From CAYPPG01 sp964412555 (GTDB taxonomy: Bacteria > Hinthialibacterota > Hinthialibacteria > Hinthialibacterales > Hinthialibacteraceae): 30,208 nucleotides of DNA. The stretch spans positions 1 to 30,208 of the forward strand of contig CAYPPG010000081.1 in NCBI GenBank assembly GCA_964412555.1. Direction: 5' to 3'. Below the pieces are notes generated by a model. It made no database searches. It saw only the letters and a list, made by a program, of their open reading frames with translations, and had not been told where the DNA came from. Below are positions 14,046-23,341 of this stretch, piece by piece. The position numbers were made by a program, and so were the translations under genes. The first letter of the stretch is position 1, and every line of letters begins with the position of its first letter.

Positions 14046-16619
14046 TTATTCCAATTTCGCAACAGATTTTTCCAATCCATTCAAAAATTCGGATATTTGC
14101 AAATGTTCGGTCATTCGGCTGATTCCTTCCCGTTCACAAATCTTCACGAACCGCTCAAAGGTTCCATCTTTCACCGCCAGTTTCAAATCGGTTTGCAATT
14201 TTAAATACATTACCGGCAGCCGCGCCATTTCCACTCGTTCGCGGATGGTCTCGTTTTCTGCAACCGTTTCCGCTTTGTTGAAGAGTTTGTCCGCCTTCAA
14301 GACAAAATCTCCTTGAAACATCGGCCGGTCGATGCCATCAAAAATATGCAAATGGGTATCAGGAGTGATTGCGTCGTGAATCATGTCGAAATATTCACGG
14401 ATATACTGCCCACTGCGGCCATAATATCCGTACATGAAATCATCAATGATCGATTCCACATCATCTCGCTTCGGATCCCATAACAATTTCGCTAACACAT
14501 ACGCCCGCAATTCGGAAAATTCCCCTCCGCGGGTGTTGTAACAGGCCTGTTCCATCACGCCGATGGCATTGTTTTCTTGAAATGCCTGCAAGTTGGGTTG
14601 CAGAACCTTGAAGTTGGGATGCGGCAAGATGTAATGCCGGAAATTGACGACATAATCCCAAATATACAGATGCGGCGCCCTTTTCGACCATTCACGGAGA
14701 TCCTGCAAGAATTCCTGATTGGTGGGGCAGTCATAAAACGAGTGCGAGAAACAGCACTCGATGCTGCACAATCGGATAACGACATTGTCCCGCGGGCGAA
14801 TCGTCTTCGGCGTTTCTCGAGTATATTGATACGCGAGGGTTCCGATGTACTTATTTGGAAACTCATCCTTGATCGCATCGGCGACTTGATTGACGAATAT
14901 CAGCAAAGGCCCTGCTTCGCTGCCTTCGCGTTCAACGATTGCCTGGCAGTTTTCACACTGGCAGGCACCGTGCCAGTCGTTCTGCGAGACGGAATAGATT
15001 AAATATTGCGGATTGTCACGGATAAATTTCTTGACGCGTTCGATCACGATCTGCAGCACTTCATTATTCGTAAGGCAGAGTTGGGCATGATCGACTGTCC
15101 GTTCGCCATCGATCAGTGAATAATATTCCGGGTGGGTTTCAAAAAACTCATCCGGCGGAACAAAATAGTTGAAGGTATGAACTCCCCAATATCCTTCCAA
15201 CCCACCCGGTTGTTCGCGATAGGACATTGCGCCGTTGATCCGGTTCCGTGCCGCCCAGATCGGTTCGAAGGCTTCGAAATAAAAATCGTTTCGAACCTGC
15301 AAGCCTGGGGCATCCTTCCGTTCAAAGAACAGAAATTCGTATCTGTCTTTTTTCGGAATTACCGAGACGGAAGGGGTATACCAACGGCAGCCGAAATCTT
15401 GTTCGAGAAAATCCATTACCCCATACATGGTCCCCCGTTCTTTTCCGCCGTAGATCAATATATGGGGACCGGCATTCTCAATTGTGAAACTTTCATCTCC
15501 CGGCTGGAGTTTCGGCGTTCGGCCTCCGAGAATTTGTTCTGTGTGCCGATTGATGCCGACGATGATTTCATGGCTGGAAAGGTCTCTGCTGTCATCTGCA
15601 ACCGGAAACTCGATTCCGCTGATTTCTTTCAGCCAATGCTGCAACTCGTTCGCCGCCCAGATTTCCGATTCACCGGCCTCATCTCCGAGAACGATGCGGT
15701 AATCCGTCTGCCCATTCTCGAACAAAACGTACCGCTGAATCGGCCCTAAGCGAACCATCATCGACACACTATCCTGCGCGCCGTTCACAAACCAACGTTC
15801 CGTCTCCAAGCAGTATTCACGGTATTCATCACTTTCCAAATCAATCGTGATTGGCAATGGGCAGGGCCATTCTTTTTGCCATATGATTTCATCGGATCCG
15901 CTCGCGCTTTTGAGTCGAAACTCGACGCGGTGAAAAAGATTTTTTAGATACTGCTCATTTTCAGTTGCAGTAATCACATTTTTACCGTCATCGATGCTCA
16001 TTTTGAAAAATCGTTTCTGCTGAAAATGCTCGATGGAAAACGGCAGCAACCGGAATGAAAATCCCCAATTCCCCATTCCATTTTCGACTTTCAACAAAAT
16101 GGAATTGTTTCCTTTTTTCAAAGAGATGGGAGCAACATCTTGATCGCGCTGCAACGAACGGCCACCGGAAAATCTCCACACTTCTTCTCCGTTTATCCAC
16201 ACTCGAACACCATCATTGCTGCCTAACGCCATCAAATAAGTGCTGTCTTCGTTCGCATGGTATTCGCAGTAGGCATAGGCGAGAACGAAGTTCTGTGCTC
16301 CGGTTGCATTGTCCAACCATATTTCGGGAGTATCGGAGGTATACTCGATCCATTCCGCTTCTCCACCGTCATATCGTTCCACCTGGCCAGGTTTGACTGT
16401 GAGATTTTCTTCTCCCCCGTGAGTATGCAGATAATCCGTATTCATTCCTGGCAAATCGGGGACATTGCGCCTGCCGTCCGGTGTTTCCGGATTGGGGAAC
16501 GGTCCGCATATCATCCAGGTTTTGAAATAGTCAGCCTTGTAAACCGGAACTTCCGCAACGGCGGTATGATTGAAAAACATGAAAATTGTAATCAAAAAGA
16601 TCAGTGAATAATGTTTCAT
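14046..16619 (-). CDS. secreted DUF4838 glycosidase-like protein
   Basis: An 857-residue exported protein. The signal peptide (SLIFLITIFMFFNHTAVA) is followed by a galactose-binding-like beta-sandwich (about 25-200; DGVRVWINGEEVWRF, GNNSILLKVENG). Next is an alpha-glucuronidase/NagZ-type N-terminal alpha-beta domain (about 305-410; AANELQHWLKEISGIEFPV, GGKERGTMYGVMDFLEQDFGCRWYTP). The DUF4838 catalytic-like TIM barrel comes last, with the conserved NDWHGACQCENCQ cluster near residue 556 and RLCSIECCFSHSFYDC near 620. This family resembles GH67/GH20-type enzymes acting on uronate- or hexosamine-containing glycans; the exact activity is unknown. Start ATG 16619 has AGGAG 8 bases upstream. It overlaps the hydrolase stop in an ATGA tetranucleotide, so the two are translationally coupled. 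Confidence 0.85.
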   Translation of the reverse strand: MKHYSLIFLITIFMFFNHTAVAEVPVYKADYFKTWMICGPFPNPETPDGRRNVPDLPGMNTDYLHTHGGEENLTVKPGQVERYDGGEAEWIEYTSDTPEIWLDNATGAQNFVLAYAYCEYHANEDSTYLMALGSNDGVRVWINGEEVWRFSGGRSLQRDQDVAPISLKKGNNSILLKVENGMGNWGFSFRLLPFSIEHFQQKRFFKMSIDDGKNVITATENEQYLKNLFHRVEFRLKSASGSDEIIWQKEWPCPLPITIDLESDEYREYCLETERWFVNGAQDSVSMMVRLGPIQRYVLFENGQTDYRIVLGDEAGESEIWAANELQHWLKEISGIEFPVADDSRDLSSHEIIVGINRHTEQILGGRTPKLQPGDESFTIENAGPHILIYGGKERGTMYGVMDFLEQDFGCRWYTPSVSVIPKKDRYEFLFFERKDAPGLQVRNDFYFEAFEPIWAARNRINGAMSYREQPGGLEGYWGVHTFNYFVPPDEFFETHPEYYSLIDGERTVDHAQLCLTNNEVLQIVIERVKKFIRDNPQYLIYSVSQNDWHGACQCENCQAIVEREGSEAGPLLIFVNQVADAIKDEFPNKYIGTLAYQYTRETPKTIRPRDNVVIRLCSIECCFSHSFYDCPTNQEFLQDLREWSKRAPHLYIWDYVVNFRHYILPHPNFKVLQPNLQAFQENNAIGVMEQACYNTRGGEFSELRAYVLAKLLWDPKRDDVESIIDDFMYGYYGRSGQYIREYFDMIHDAITPDTHLHIFDGIDRPMFQGDFVLKADKLFNKAETVAENETIRERVEMARLPVMYLKLQTDLKLAVKDGTFERFVKICEREGISRMTEHLQISEFLNGLEKSVAKLE

Positions 16620-17891
16620 TGTTGGATCTCCTTTAACCATTGCAAAACATTTGTTTGCATTTCATTTGAAAACCGATTGTAGTCGTTCGGGCCGAAAAAT
16701 GTGAGATTCTCTTCTTCTTCATATAACTGATAGACTTTTTTCACTTCATCCACACAATCTTGGACATCTTCATAGGTCGCGAAGCGATCCCAATGCGGGG
16801 CAATGACCAGCAGCGGGCGGGGAGCGATGCATGCCAGGATTTCATGATAATCATAGGGAATCCGATTTTCTTTGCCGATAAAAAAGCCTAAGCGCGGGAT
16901 TAATCCATGCAAATGGGAATAAGCGTGAATTCCTTCTGTTCCTTTTTCCGCCGTATCCAACCGCATGGGTGTGAATCCGCAAACGGAAAACACTCCGGCG
17001 ATGCGGTCATCCAAGGCGGCGGAGTACAAGCCAACCATACCGCCGAGTGAATAGCCACCGACATAAATCCGTTCTTGATCAATAAAACTCAATTCGGACA
17101 AGGCGTCCACTCCCCAGCGGACATCCGCGATCATCCTTCCCAACTTCGACCAGTGCGGATAGCGATCATAAAAATGGGTTCCTTCTTGCACGCGATTCGC
17201 GAAACCGATTTGGTTGAACATATAGACGGCATAGCCTTGACCAAGCAGATCGTTCAAAAGCGGTGGACGACGTCCATATCCCGTGGGATATGCATATTCA
17301 TGCAAAGAGATCACCACCGGCATGTTTTGTTTCGCCGGTTTCCCATCCTCATTTGCAGGAAAATACAGTTTTCCTTGTACAATATTCATGCTTTCGATGC
17401 CACGATTGACGCGTGGATCGATGATGACGTCATTCAGATAATCCCGCCGGCGATCTGGACAAATCGTCGCAGGTTCCTCGCCGAGAATGGTTTGTACCCG
17501 TTGTTGAATGTCAATCTTTTTTTGTTCCCAAAAATGTTCCGGTAATCCAATGCTGAATCTCATTTTGCATCCAATCCCGCTTTTCCCGCCATTGGGACAT
17601 TGTCGTGACCGGAATGTTCGATTTCCCTTCATCCAAGACCAGTGGATCAGGTAATAAAGGGATGGACGGCCATTCGTCAAAATCAGGCGGAAGCTCTCCG
17701 GTACGCTCAAGCCAATCTTTCCAGGTCGCATCCAACGGTGATACCTGCCCCCGTTCCGGGCGTTCATCCGGAAGGACGGACATCAATTGATCGAGATATG
17801 CCTCCCGCGACTCTCGGTCGCACTGAACCGGTTGAATAAAAATACTCAAGACAAAAGCGATGCCAACTATGCAAATGAACATCCGATACAT
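16616..17891 (-). pseudogene. exported alpha/beta-hydrolase (acetyl-xylan-esterase-like), frameshifted
   Basis: Two overlapping frames make one gene. The first starts at ATG 17891 (AAAGGA upstream) with a signal peptide (MFICIVGIAFVLSIFIQPVQC) and a Trp-rich linker ending WREKRDWMQNEIQHWITGTF. It stops just after a seven-A tract (T7 at 17517-17523 on the plus strand). The second frame continues with KKIDIQQRVQTILG and a full alpha/beta-hydrolase: MPVVISLHEYAYP (oxyanion region), the nucleophile elbow GYSLGG near 17045, PRPLLVIAPHWDRFA (acid region), and the C-terminal DYNRFSNEM. Removing one A restores a roughly 424-residue protein. The family deacetylates or de-esterifies carbohydrates. It ends in an ATGA overlap with the DUF4838 gene, so the frameshift could also weaken that gene's translation. 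Sequencing error, mutation or slippage are all possible. Confidence 0.75.
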
Positions 17892-17919
17892 GATGATTCC
17901 TTTCTTGTTTACAAATCTT

Positions 17920-17948
17920 TTGAATCCAATGGTAAACATTTTTGTCAA
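17920..17948 (-). promoter_or_regulatory. candidate promoter for the hydrolase/DUF4838 operon
   Basis: On the minus strand a perfect TTGACA (17943-17948) is followed after 17 bases by ATTCAA (17920-17925), a weak -10. The start codon is 29 bases further on. A GTTTAC/GTAAAC dyad (17907-17912 and 17932-17937) overlaps the site and could be an operator. Confidence 0.4.
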
Positions 17949-18089
17949 GTTGTATAGACCCTGTAAAACCGACTCACTTTCAACAGTGTTATTCATGATG
18001 TATCCTGACAAATCGTTATCCGTATAGAAATTTTCCCTTGGTCTTATCGTATAAAAAGAAAGAAATCAAGAAGAAAGCGATATTTTTTT

Positions 18090-19331
18090 ATGACAAATAT
18101 AAATAATATTCTTTCTCCCACGTCCGACACTGATCGTATTATCCTTTTAGACGTTCTTCGCGGATTTGCCGTTCTCGGAATTCTCATCATGAATATCCAA
18201 TCGTTCGCGATGGTGGGTTCCACTTATTTGAATCCAACCAGCACCGGTGATTTAACGGGTGTGAATTGGTGGATTTGGGCAGGCAGCCATGTTTTCGCGA
18301 ATCAGAAATTTATGACTATTTTTTCTCTTCTGTTCGGAGCGGGAATTTTGCTGTTTGCCGAGAAAATCGAAGCAAAAGGCCGCCGGCCGGCGGGAATCTA
18401 TTACCGCAGAATATTCATTTTGATCTTTATAGGACTCTTACACGCCTATTTGTTATGGTATGGCGACATTTTATTCACGTACGGTGTATGCGGACTGTTT
18501 GTGTATCTCTTCCGAAAATTCAAGGCAAAATGGCTCTTTACTTTCGGCCTATTGGCAATTTCTGTCCATACTCTTATTTATCTATCTCTCAATTCAACAG
18601 TTCCTTACATGCCAAATGAATCATTGCAAGAATTGAAGGCCTACAGGGAGCCGAGTCCGGTTGCAATTCAAGCTGAAACGCAAATCTATCAAAGCGGCTG
18701 GCTAACTCAAATGGTTCACCGTATTCCATCAGCCATTTTCTTTCAAACGGTTATCTTCTTGATCTGGACCGGATGGCGCGCCGGGGGCTTGATGCTGGTT
18801 GGTATGGCTCTCTATAAATGGGGCGTACTCACGGGGAAATTATCTTCCAAGACTTATTTGATTCTATTCATTACAAATATTCTTATCGGTTTCTCGACTG
18901 TGATTTATGGGATCATCCGTAACTATGCGGAAAACTGGTCGCTGGAATATTCCTTTTATATGGGAACGTTGCCGAATGAATGGGGGAGCCTATTCGTCAG
19001 TTTCGGTTATATCTGTCTTTTCTGTTATCTTTATCCAATCATCAAAGATCACATCGTGACGAAATCGCTCGCGAACGTCGGCCGCTTGGCACTCACAAAC
19101 TATCTCATGCAAACCATCATTTGCACGACGATCTTCTACGGCCATGGCTTTGGGATGTTCGGGCAAGTCAACCGCATAGAACAAATCCTAATTGTCCTCA
19201 TGATTTGGGTATTCCAAATCCTTATTTCAAATATGTGGGTGAAACACTACCGTTTCGGTCCATTCGAATGGTTTTGGAGAACTTTGACTTACTGGAAAGT
19301 ACAGCCCATCTATCACACATCGATTGAATAA
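18090..19331 (+). CDS. DUF418/YeiB-family integral membrane protein
   Basis: A 413-residue protein of the YeiB type. The N-terminal block DRIILLDVLRGFAVLGILIMNIQSF (family signature LRGFAILGIL) is followed by about ten transmembrane helices. A KFMTIFSLLFGAGILLF helix, YYRRIFILIFIGLLHAYLLWYGDIL and a C-terminal DUF418 domain (about 240-400) with VGRLALTNYLMQTIICT and FGPFEWFWRTLTYWK are all standard. Related acyltransferase-like membrane proteins modify cell-surface polymers, but the biochemical role of DUF418 is unsettled. Start ATG 18090 has only a weak purine-rich site. The gene diverges from the hydrolase operon and converges with the DUF4175 gene; the 272-base gap downstream holds no gene, only a small GGAACG/CGTTCC hairpin at 19448-19466. 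Confidence 0.88.
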   Translation: MTNINNILSPTSDTDRIILLDVLRGFAVLGILIMNIQSFAMVGSTYLNPTSTGDLTGVNWWIWAGSHVFANQKFMTIFSLLFGAGILLFAEKIEAKGRRPAGIYYRRIFILIFIGLLHAYLLWYGDILFTYGVCGLFVYLFRKFKAKWLFTFGLLAISVHTLIYLSLNSTVPYMPNESLQELKAYREPSPVAIQAETQIYQSGWLTQMVHRIPSAIFFQTVIFLIWTGWRAGGLMLVGMALYKWGVLTGKLSSKTYLILFITNILIGFSTVIYGIIRNYAENWSLEYSFYMGTLPNEWGSLFVSFGYICLFCYLYPIIKDHIVTKSLANVGRLALTNYLMQTIICTTIFYGHGFGMFGQVNRIEQILIVLMIWVFQILISNMWVKHYRFGPFEWFWRTLTYWKVQPIYHTSIE

Positions 19332-19603
19332 TGTTTGACCTCGTATTTCTTGATCTGCTCCGTCAATAATTCCAAATAGTCCATTTGATCCGATTCAATT
19401 GCTCCACGGCCATCATGGAATCAGTAATCTCAAGGGCGTTTCTCTACGGAACGTTATTATCGTTCCAGAAAGAGGGAAAGGGATCATATTGGATTTCACT
19501 GATTTGTCTTTTTGTTACAAACAAAGAAATTTGTCGATGGGTAAGAAATATCGGTAGGAAAGACAAGATTTCCACTAGTACTGGTTTTCGGTACTCCTTC
19601 CAC

Positions 19604-22600
19604 CTAACGGGCCAACTGTTCCGACAACCGCGTATAATAATTCTTGAGCGCCTCCCGATATTGCAGTGGAATTCTCTCTTCTGGCGGGCGCTCCACCGCT
19701 TGCCGGGCTTTTTCTTTCATATCCATCGGAACAGTGCCTGTCGGAGAATCCGCATCCGTGCCGGTTTTGGCGACTTCTTCTTCCCGGCGTTTGCCGTATT
19801 CATCCTGTTCCTGCATTGTACCGGCTTCCAGCATGCGGGTCATGATCCGTTTTTCCTTGTTTTCAACTCGTTCATCGTTTTCACCAGCCTTCAGCAGTTC
19901 TTCCAGTTCGCGCATCTCTTCATAGATTCCCTGCAAGCGGTTTTTCATTTGCTCAACATGCCGGTACTGCTGCATCATCTTTTCAATTTCTTTACGGATT
20001 TGGGCTTGTTGGTTGGCCATTTCGCGGAGCTGCTCGATCATCTGTTGGCCTTCTTTGCCCATCTGGCGCAGTTGATTCAGCATTTCGTTGAAATTTTGTT
20101 GTTGGGATATCATTTGCTGCATTTGCTGCTGAAATCCTTGACTATTGGATTGCGCCATTTGCTGCTGCATGTTTTGCATATCTTGCATCATTTCATATAA
20201 TGCACGATTCAACGTCATGACGGATTGGCGTGTTTCATGAATTCCTACCCATTTTTCCCCCTGACCGGAATCCACGGCGGTTTGCAGGCGTTCTCCACTG
20301 CGATCCAAGAGAGATTTGACGATCCGTCCCATAAATGGGTTGGTCTGCGCCATCTCTAACCATTTCGTTTGAATCCGGCCGATTTCACGAATACACGCCT
20401 GCGCCATCCGCAAAGAACGTTGACCGTTCTGCCGCGCTTCTACGGATTCCGCTAGTCGCTCGATATGGCCGGACAAGAACAATCCTCGATCCACCAATCG
20501 CTTGATCCCGGAGGTATCCATCTGCATTTTCATTCCACCCATGTTGAACATTTGCTGCTGAAATTGTTGAGCGAGCTGCTGCAGTTGCTCTTCAGCATTT
20601 TTTTGATGCGACTGTGCTTGCTCCATATTATCTTGCTGGATTTGCTCTGACGCCTGAGATAGTTCTTCTTGCAAGCGCTGCTCTTTCATTTGTTCTTGCA
20701 ACTGCTTGAGCGCTTCGGAAAGCTGGGGATTTTCTTCCTGCAACGCTTCCTGCATCTCTTTCATTTTATTCATCATGTTTTGCGCATCTTGTTGGAGCTG
20801 TTTTTGCCGCTCCGTCAGGATGTCTTTCTCGGCATTGAGTTGTTCTTCCTGCGCTTGCAGTTCTCCATTTTCACTTTTCCCATTCGGTTGATCTTGAGCG
20901 GTATCTGAGTCAGCGTTTTGTTCATTCGCCGATTTCTGATTTTCCAATTCACTTTTCTTCTTCGCTAAATTCTCGGTTTCTCTCCGTAGATGGTCCTGCC
21001 GTTGAGCCAGTTCCTCGGCCATATTCCGTAAACCTTCCAATTGCCGTTCCTGATAGGTTTTTTCCAACATTGAAAGTGTACGGTCGAGTTCCTGATCGAA
21101 ATCTTGGAAAGAGAACTTCAGATCCTCCAATTGTTCCGTGGTAACTTGTTTCGACATTTCCTCGATGGTCTTATCGATTTTTTGAAGAAGTTGTTGTGTA
21201 TCTCTATCGACAAGTTCTTCCATCAACTCCTTAATCCGGTCCATCTTTTCGAGAGTCTCAGGAGTAAAACCTTGTTGCTTACGTTCTTCTTCGGACAAAT
21301 TTTGCGTGGCTTGTTCTTGATATTTGTTTAATTCTTCCTGAATTTTCTTGGCTTCTTCGACCAGACTCTCCTGCCGATTTTTAATGTCTTCCAATTCTTT
21401 CTTTTCCATCCACATTTGATCGCTTTGCTCTTTATCGGGAGTCTGAGTTTCTATTTTTTTGCTGATTTTATCGATTGTTTCTCCGGCATCTTCCATGATT
21501 TTATGCTGCTCTTCCACGAGTTCCCCAAGGTCATCGGTTTGTGACCGTTCATTTTCTTCCAAGTTGCTCAACAATTCGGCGAGGGTGGGATACCGAAGAG
21601 TATGGGTTTGCGACTGGCCACGCTTTGGGCCATGCAATGCGTCGTTATCCCACACTTCCAAAAAGAAAGTGAATTCATCCCCGGGAAACAATCCAAATTG
21701 AGACAAATCCCAATCATAGGTGACAAACAGCTGAGTCGCGTGTGCGATTTTTTCGGAAGACTCATTTACATTCGACCAAATTCGCTCAACCCGCTTCGTG
21801 CTTTCCTGATGATTGACTTTGCTGTAAGCAAGAATATGCTGAAGTTCATAATCATCTTTTGCCCGCACTTGAACTCGTTGAACAAGCAATTCGGGGATCC
21901 GATCATTCACTTTAGGATGCAACACTTCGATTTCCGGTGAAGCATCGGGAACAACAGTCATGAGGTAAGAACGGCTTTGGCCCGAAAGCCCAAACTCATC
22001 TTGAAAATCGAAAGACAATTCGCCGGATTGAGAAGCTGTAAATGAAGTAGAAACTTCTTTTCCTTCAAAATGTACCGGCATTTTCTGATCACTTATGGAA
22101 AACGCCGCATCGGTCAAAGGAGTGGAAGCTTCACCCTGAATGGTAATTTGACTCCCTTCGGGTACGGTAATCGGCCGCATCGGTTTTATTTGTTCCGAAG
22201 CCAAATGGGTATATTCGGGGGGGGCAATGTCGATCGTTCCCTGAGCGAGAGTAGGAGAATCCAACGGCGTGACTTTGCCTTGATTGGAGAGAGCTTCCCC
22301 TACAGAAAAGTAATAAGCCAAATGCCGCCGAACCGCGGGGAGTGGAAATGCGAGTGTTGTTTGGGTTTTCTTCGCCGGTAATGTCCGCCAAGTATCCCCC
22401 GTTGATATGTGAATAAACGCATCATCGCTTTCCATCCGACCGGTCATCGAGGCCGTCAACGTTACAGCATCCCCCCGCGCAACATGAATATTCTCTTTTA
22501 CCCGAATATCCGGCGATACAGTTGTACCTTCTTGTATATACAAAACATGCAAAATCCGTTGTAACGCATTCTGGGAAAAATCCGGATTCGCTACCCAAAA

Positions 22601-23095
22601 CACAAAAACCGGAACGAAAACACAGGCGAGGAAAATCAACATCGCAGAGGAAACCAGTTCCTGCTTCCCCTCCGTATGCCGCGTGATATATTCATTCAGC
22701 CATCGATCATCGGAATCGATCAGTTCCCGTGAATATCCCAACCGTTTGACCTCTTCCGGTTTCTTCTCGGCATACACCAAGAGAGAAGGTCTGTTGGCTA
22801 TTTCGGGATGCTTTTGTTCCCAATGATGAAAGAATGCCGATATCCGAAATCCTTCCTTCCCCCACTGCCATAAACGGGCGGCGACAATATAAAGAAGAAC
22901 ACCCCCTAACAGAACAAAGAACAAATTGATCCCGAAATCACTGATGGAAAACGATCCGGCTAAAAGAATCAGCAAATAGGCGCTAAGGACCATCCCACCA
23001 GCCAGCAAACAAACCAATTCGACGAGATGCCGGGAAACATGGCGGCGATACAAACTATGAACAAATTGAAGACTACTTTTTTGGTTTTCTTTCAC
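19604..23095 (-). CDS. DUF4175-type membrane protein with very long Gln/Glu-rich coiled coil
   Basis: A 1,163-residue protein. Residues about 24-72 hold two transmembrane helices and about 150-172 a third. A periplasmic beta-rich region follows (about 190-500; VSPDIRVKENIHVARGDAVTL, PPEYTHLASEQIKP). After about residue 510 come nearly 600 residues of heptad-like, extremely Gln/Glu/Lys-rich helix (LQQDAQNMMNKMKEMQEALQ, MQNMQQQMAQSNSQGFQQQM). This matches the DUF4175 family, found next to VWA/MoxR-type genes in Bacteroidota and candidate phyla and thought to act at the envelope. The start is GTG 23095 with no clear ribosome-binding site, so it is the least certain start here. It follows the YhaM-like gene after 246 bases that include an inverted repeat and TATAAT-like boxes, so it may have its own promoter. 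Confidence 0.78.
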   Translation of the reverse strand: MKENQKSSLQFVHSLYRRHVSRHLVELVCLLAGGMVLSAYLLILLAGSFSISDFGINLFFVLLGGVLLYIVAARLWQWGKEGFRISAFFHHWEQKHPEIANRPSLLVYAEKKPEEVKRLGYSRELIDSDDRWLNEYITRHTEGKQELVSSAMLIFLACVFVPVFVFWVANPDFSQNALQRILHVLYIQEGTTVSPDIRVKENIHVARGDAVTLTASMTGRMESDDAFIHISTGDTWRTLPAKKTQTTLAFPLPAVRRHLAYYFSVGEALSNQGKVTPLDSPTLAQGTIDIAPPEYTHLASEQIKPMRPITVPEGSQITIQGEASTPLTDAAFSISDQKMPVHFEGKEVSTSFTASQSGELSFDFQDEFGLSGQSRSYLMTVVPDASPEIEVLHPKVNDRIPELLVQRVQVRAKDDYELQHILAYSKVNHQESTKRVERIWSNVNESSEKIAHATQLFVTYDWDLSQFGLFPGDEFTFFLEVWDNDALHGPKRGQSQTHTLRYPTLAELLSNLEENERSQTDDLGELVEEQHKIMEDAGETIDKISKKIETQTPDKEQSDQMWMEKKELEDIKNRQESLVEEAKKIQEELNKYQEQATQNLSEEERKQQGFTPETLEKMDRIKELMEELVDRDTQQLLQKIDKTIEEMSKQVTTEQLEDLKFSFQDFDQELDRTLSMLEKTYQERQLEGLRNMAEELAQRQDHLRRETENLAKKKSELENQKSANEQNADSDTAQDQPNGKSENGELQAQEEQLNAEKDILTERQKQLQQDAQNMMNKMKEMQEALQEENPQLSEALKQLQEQMKEQRLQEELSQASEQIQQDNMEQAQSHQKNAEEQLQQLAQQFQQQMFNMGGMKMQMDTSGIKRLVDRGLFLSGHIERLAESVEARQNGQRSLRMAQACIREIGRIQTKWLEMAQTNPFMGRIVKSLLDRSGERLQTAVDSGQGEKWVGIHETRQSVMTLNRALYEMMQDMQNMQQQMAQSNSQGFQQQMQQMISQQQNFNEMLNQLRQMGKEGQQMIEQLREMANQQAQIRKEIEKMMQQYRHVEQMKNRLQGIYEEMRELEELLKAGENDERVENKEKRIMTRMLEAGTMQEQDEYGKRREEEVAKTGTDADSPTGTVPMDMKEKARQAVERPPEERIPLQYREALKNYYTRLSEQLAR

Positions 23096-23148
23096 GATTC
23101 AATACCAATAGGAATTATATTTTCATCTAGAATTATACTTTGATTATC

Positions 23149-23187
23149 TGAAGAAGGTATCTGACAGGAATGAAAACACCTTCTTCA
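23149..23187 (-). promoter_or_regulatory. ten-base inverted repeat upstream of the DUF4175 gene
   Basis: TGAAGAAGGT (23149-23158) and ACCTTCTTCA (23178-23187) are perfect complements separated by 19 bases. No U-run follows on either strand. TATAAT boxes on the minus strand (23132-23137 and 23114-23119) lie between it and the GTG start. This suits an operator or leader stem-loop of an internal promoter. A second dyad, CGTTCTA/TAGAACG (23270-23276 and 23301-23307), lies nearer the upstream gene. Confidence 0.4.
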
Positions 23188-23341
23188 ATCGTATATCAAG
23201 CTATATGTGATGGGTCTTATACACAACCGTTTACGGATAGAAAGTTGAAGGTTTCCACCCTTTTGTTGGCGTTCTAACTCTCACATTAGGCTTTTAACTA
23301 TAGAACGTATGAGTAAGAGAAAGGTGTAACGACAGCGGCTC

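Noticed and set aside
17511..17530. Programmed -1 ribosomal frameshift at the A7 tract of the hydrolase gene
   Set aside because: The shift needed is +1 (or -2), not the -1 produced by A-AAA-AAG-type slippery sites; a one-base indel is the simpler explanation.
19448..19466. Intrinsic terminator between the DUF418 and DUF4175 genes
   Set aside because: The six-base GGAACG/CGTTCC stem has no adjacent U-run on either strand; too weak to call.
19385..20200. 271-codon plus-strand frame (Leu/His/Phe-rich)
   Set aside because: Most of it is the complement of the Gln/Glu-rich coiled coil of DUF4175, which automatically reads as Leu/Phe/His; no start signal or domain supports it.
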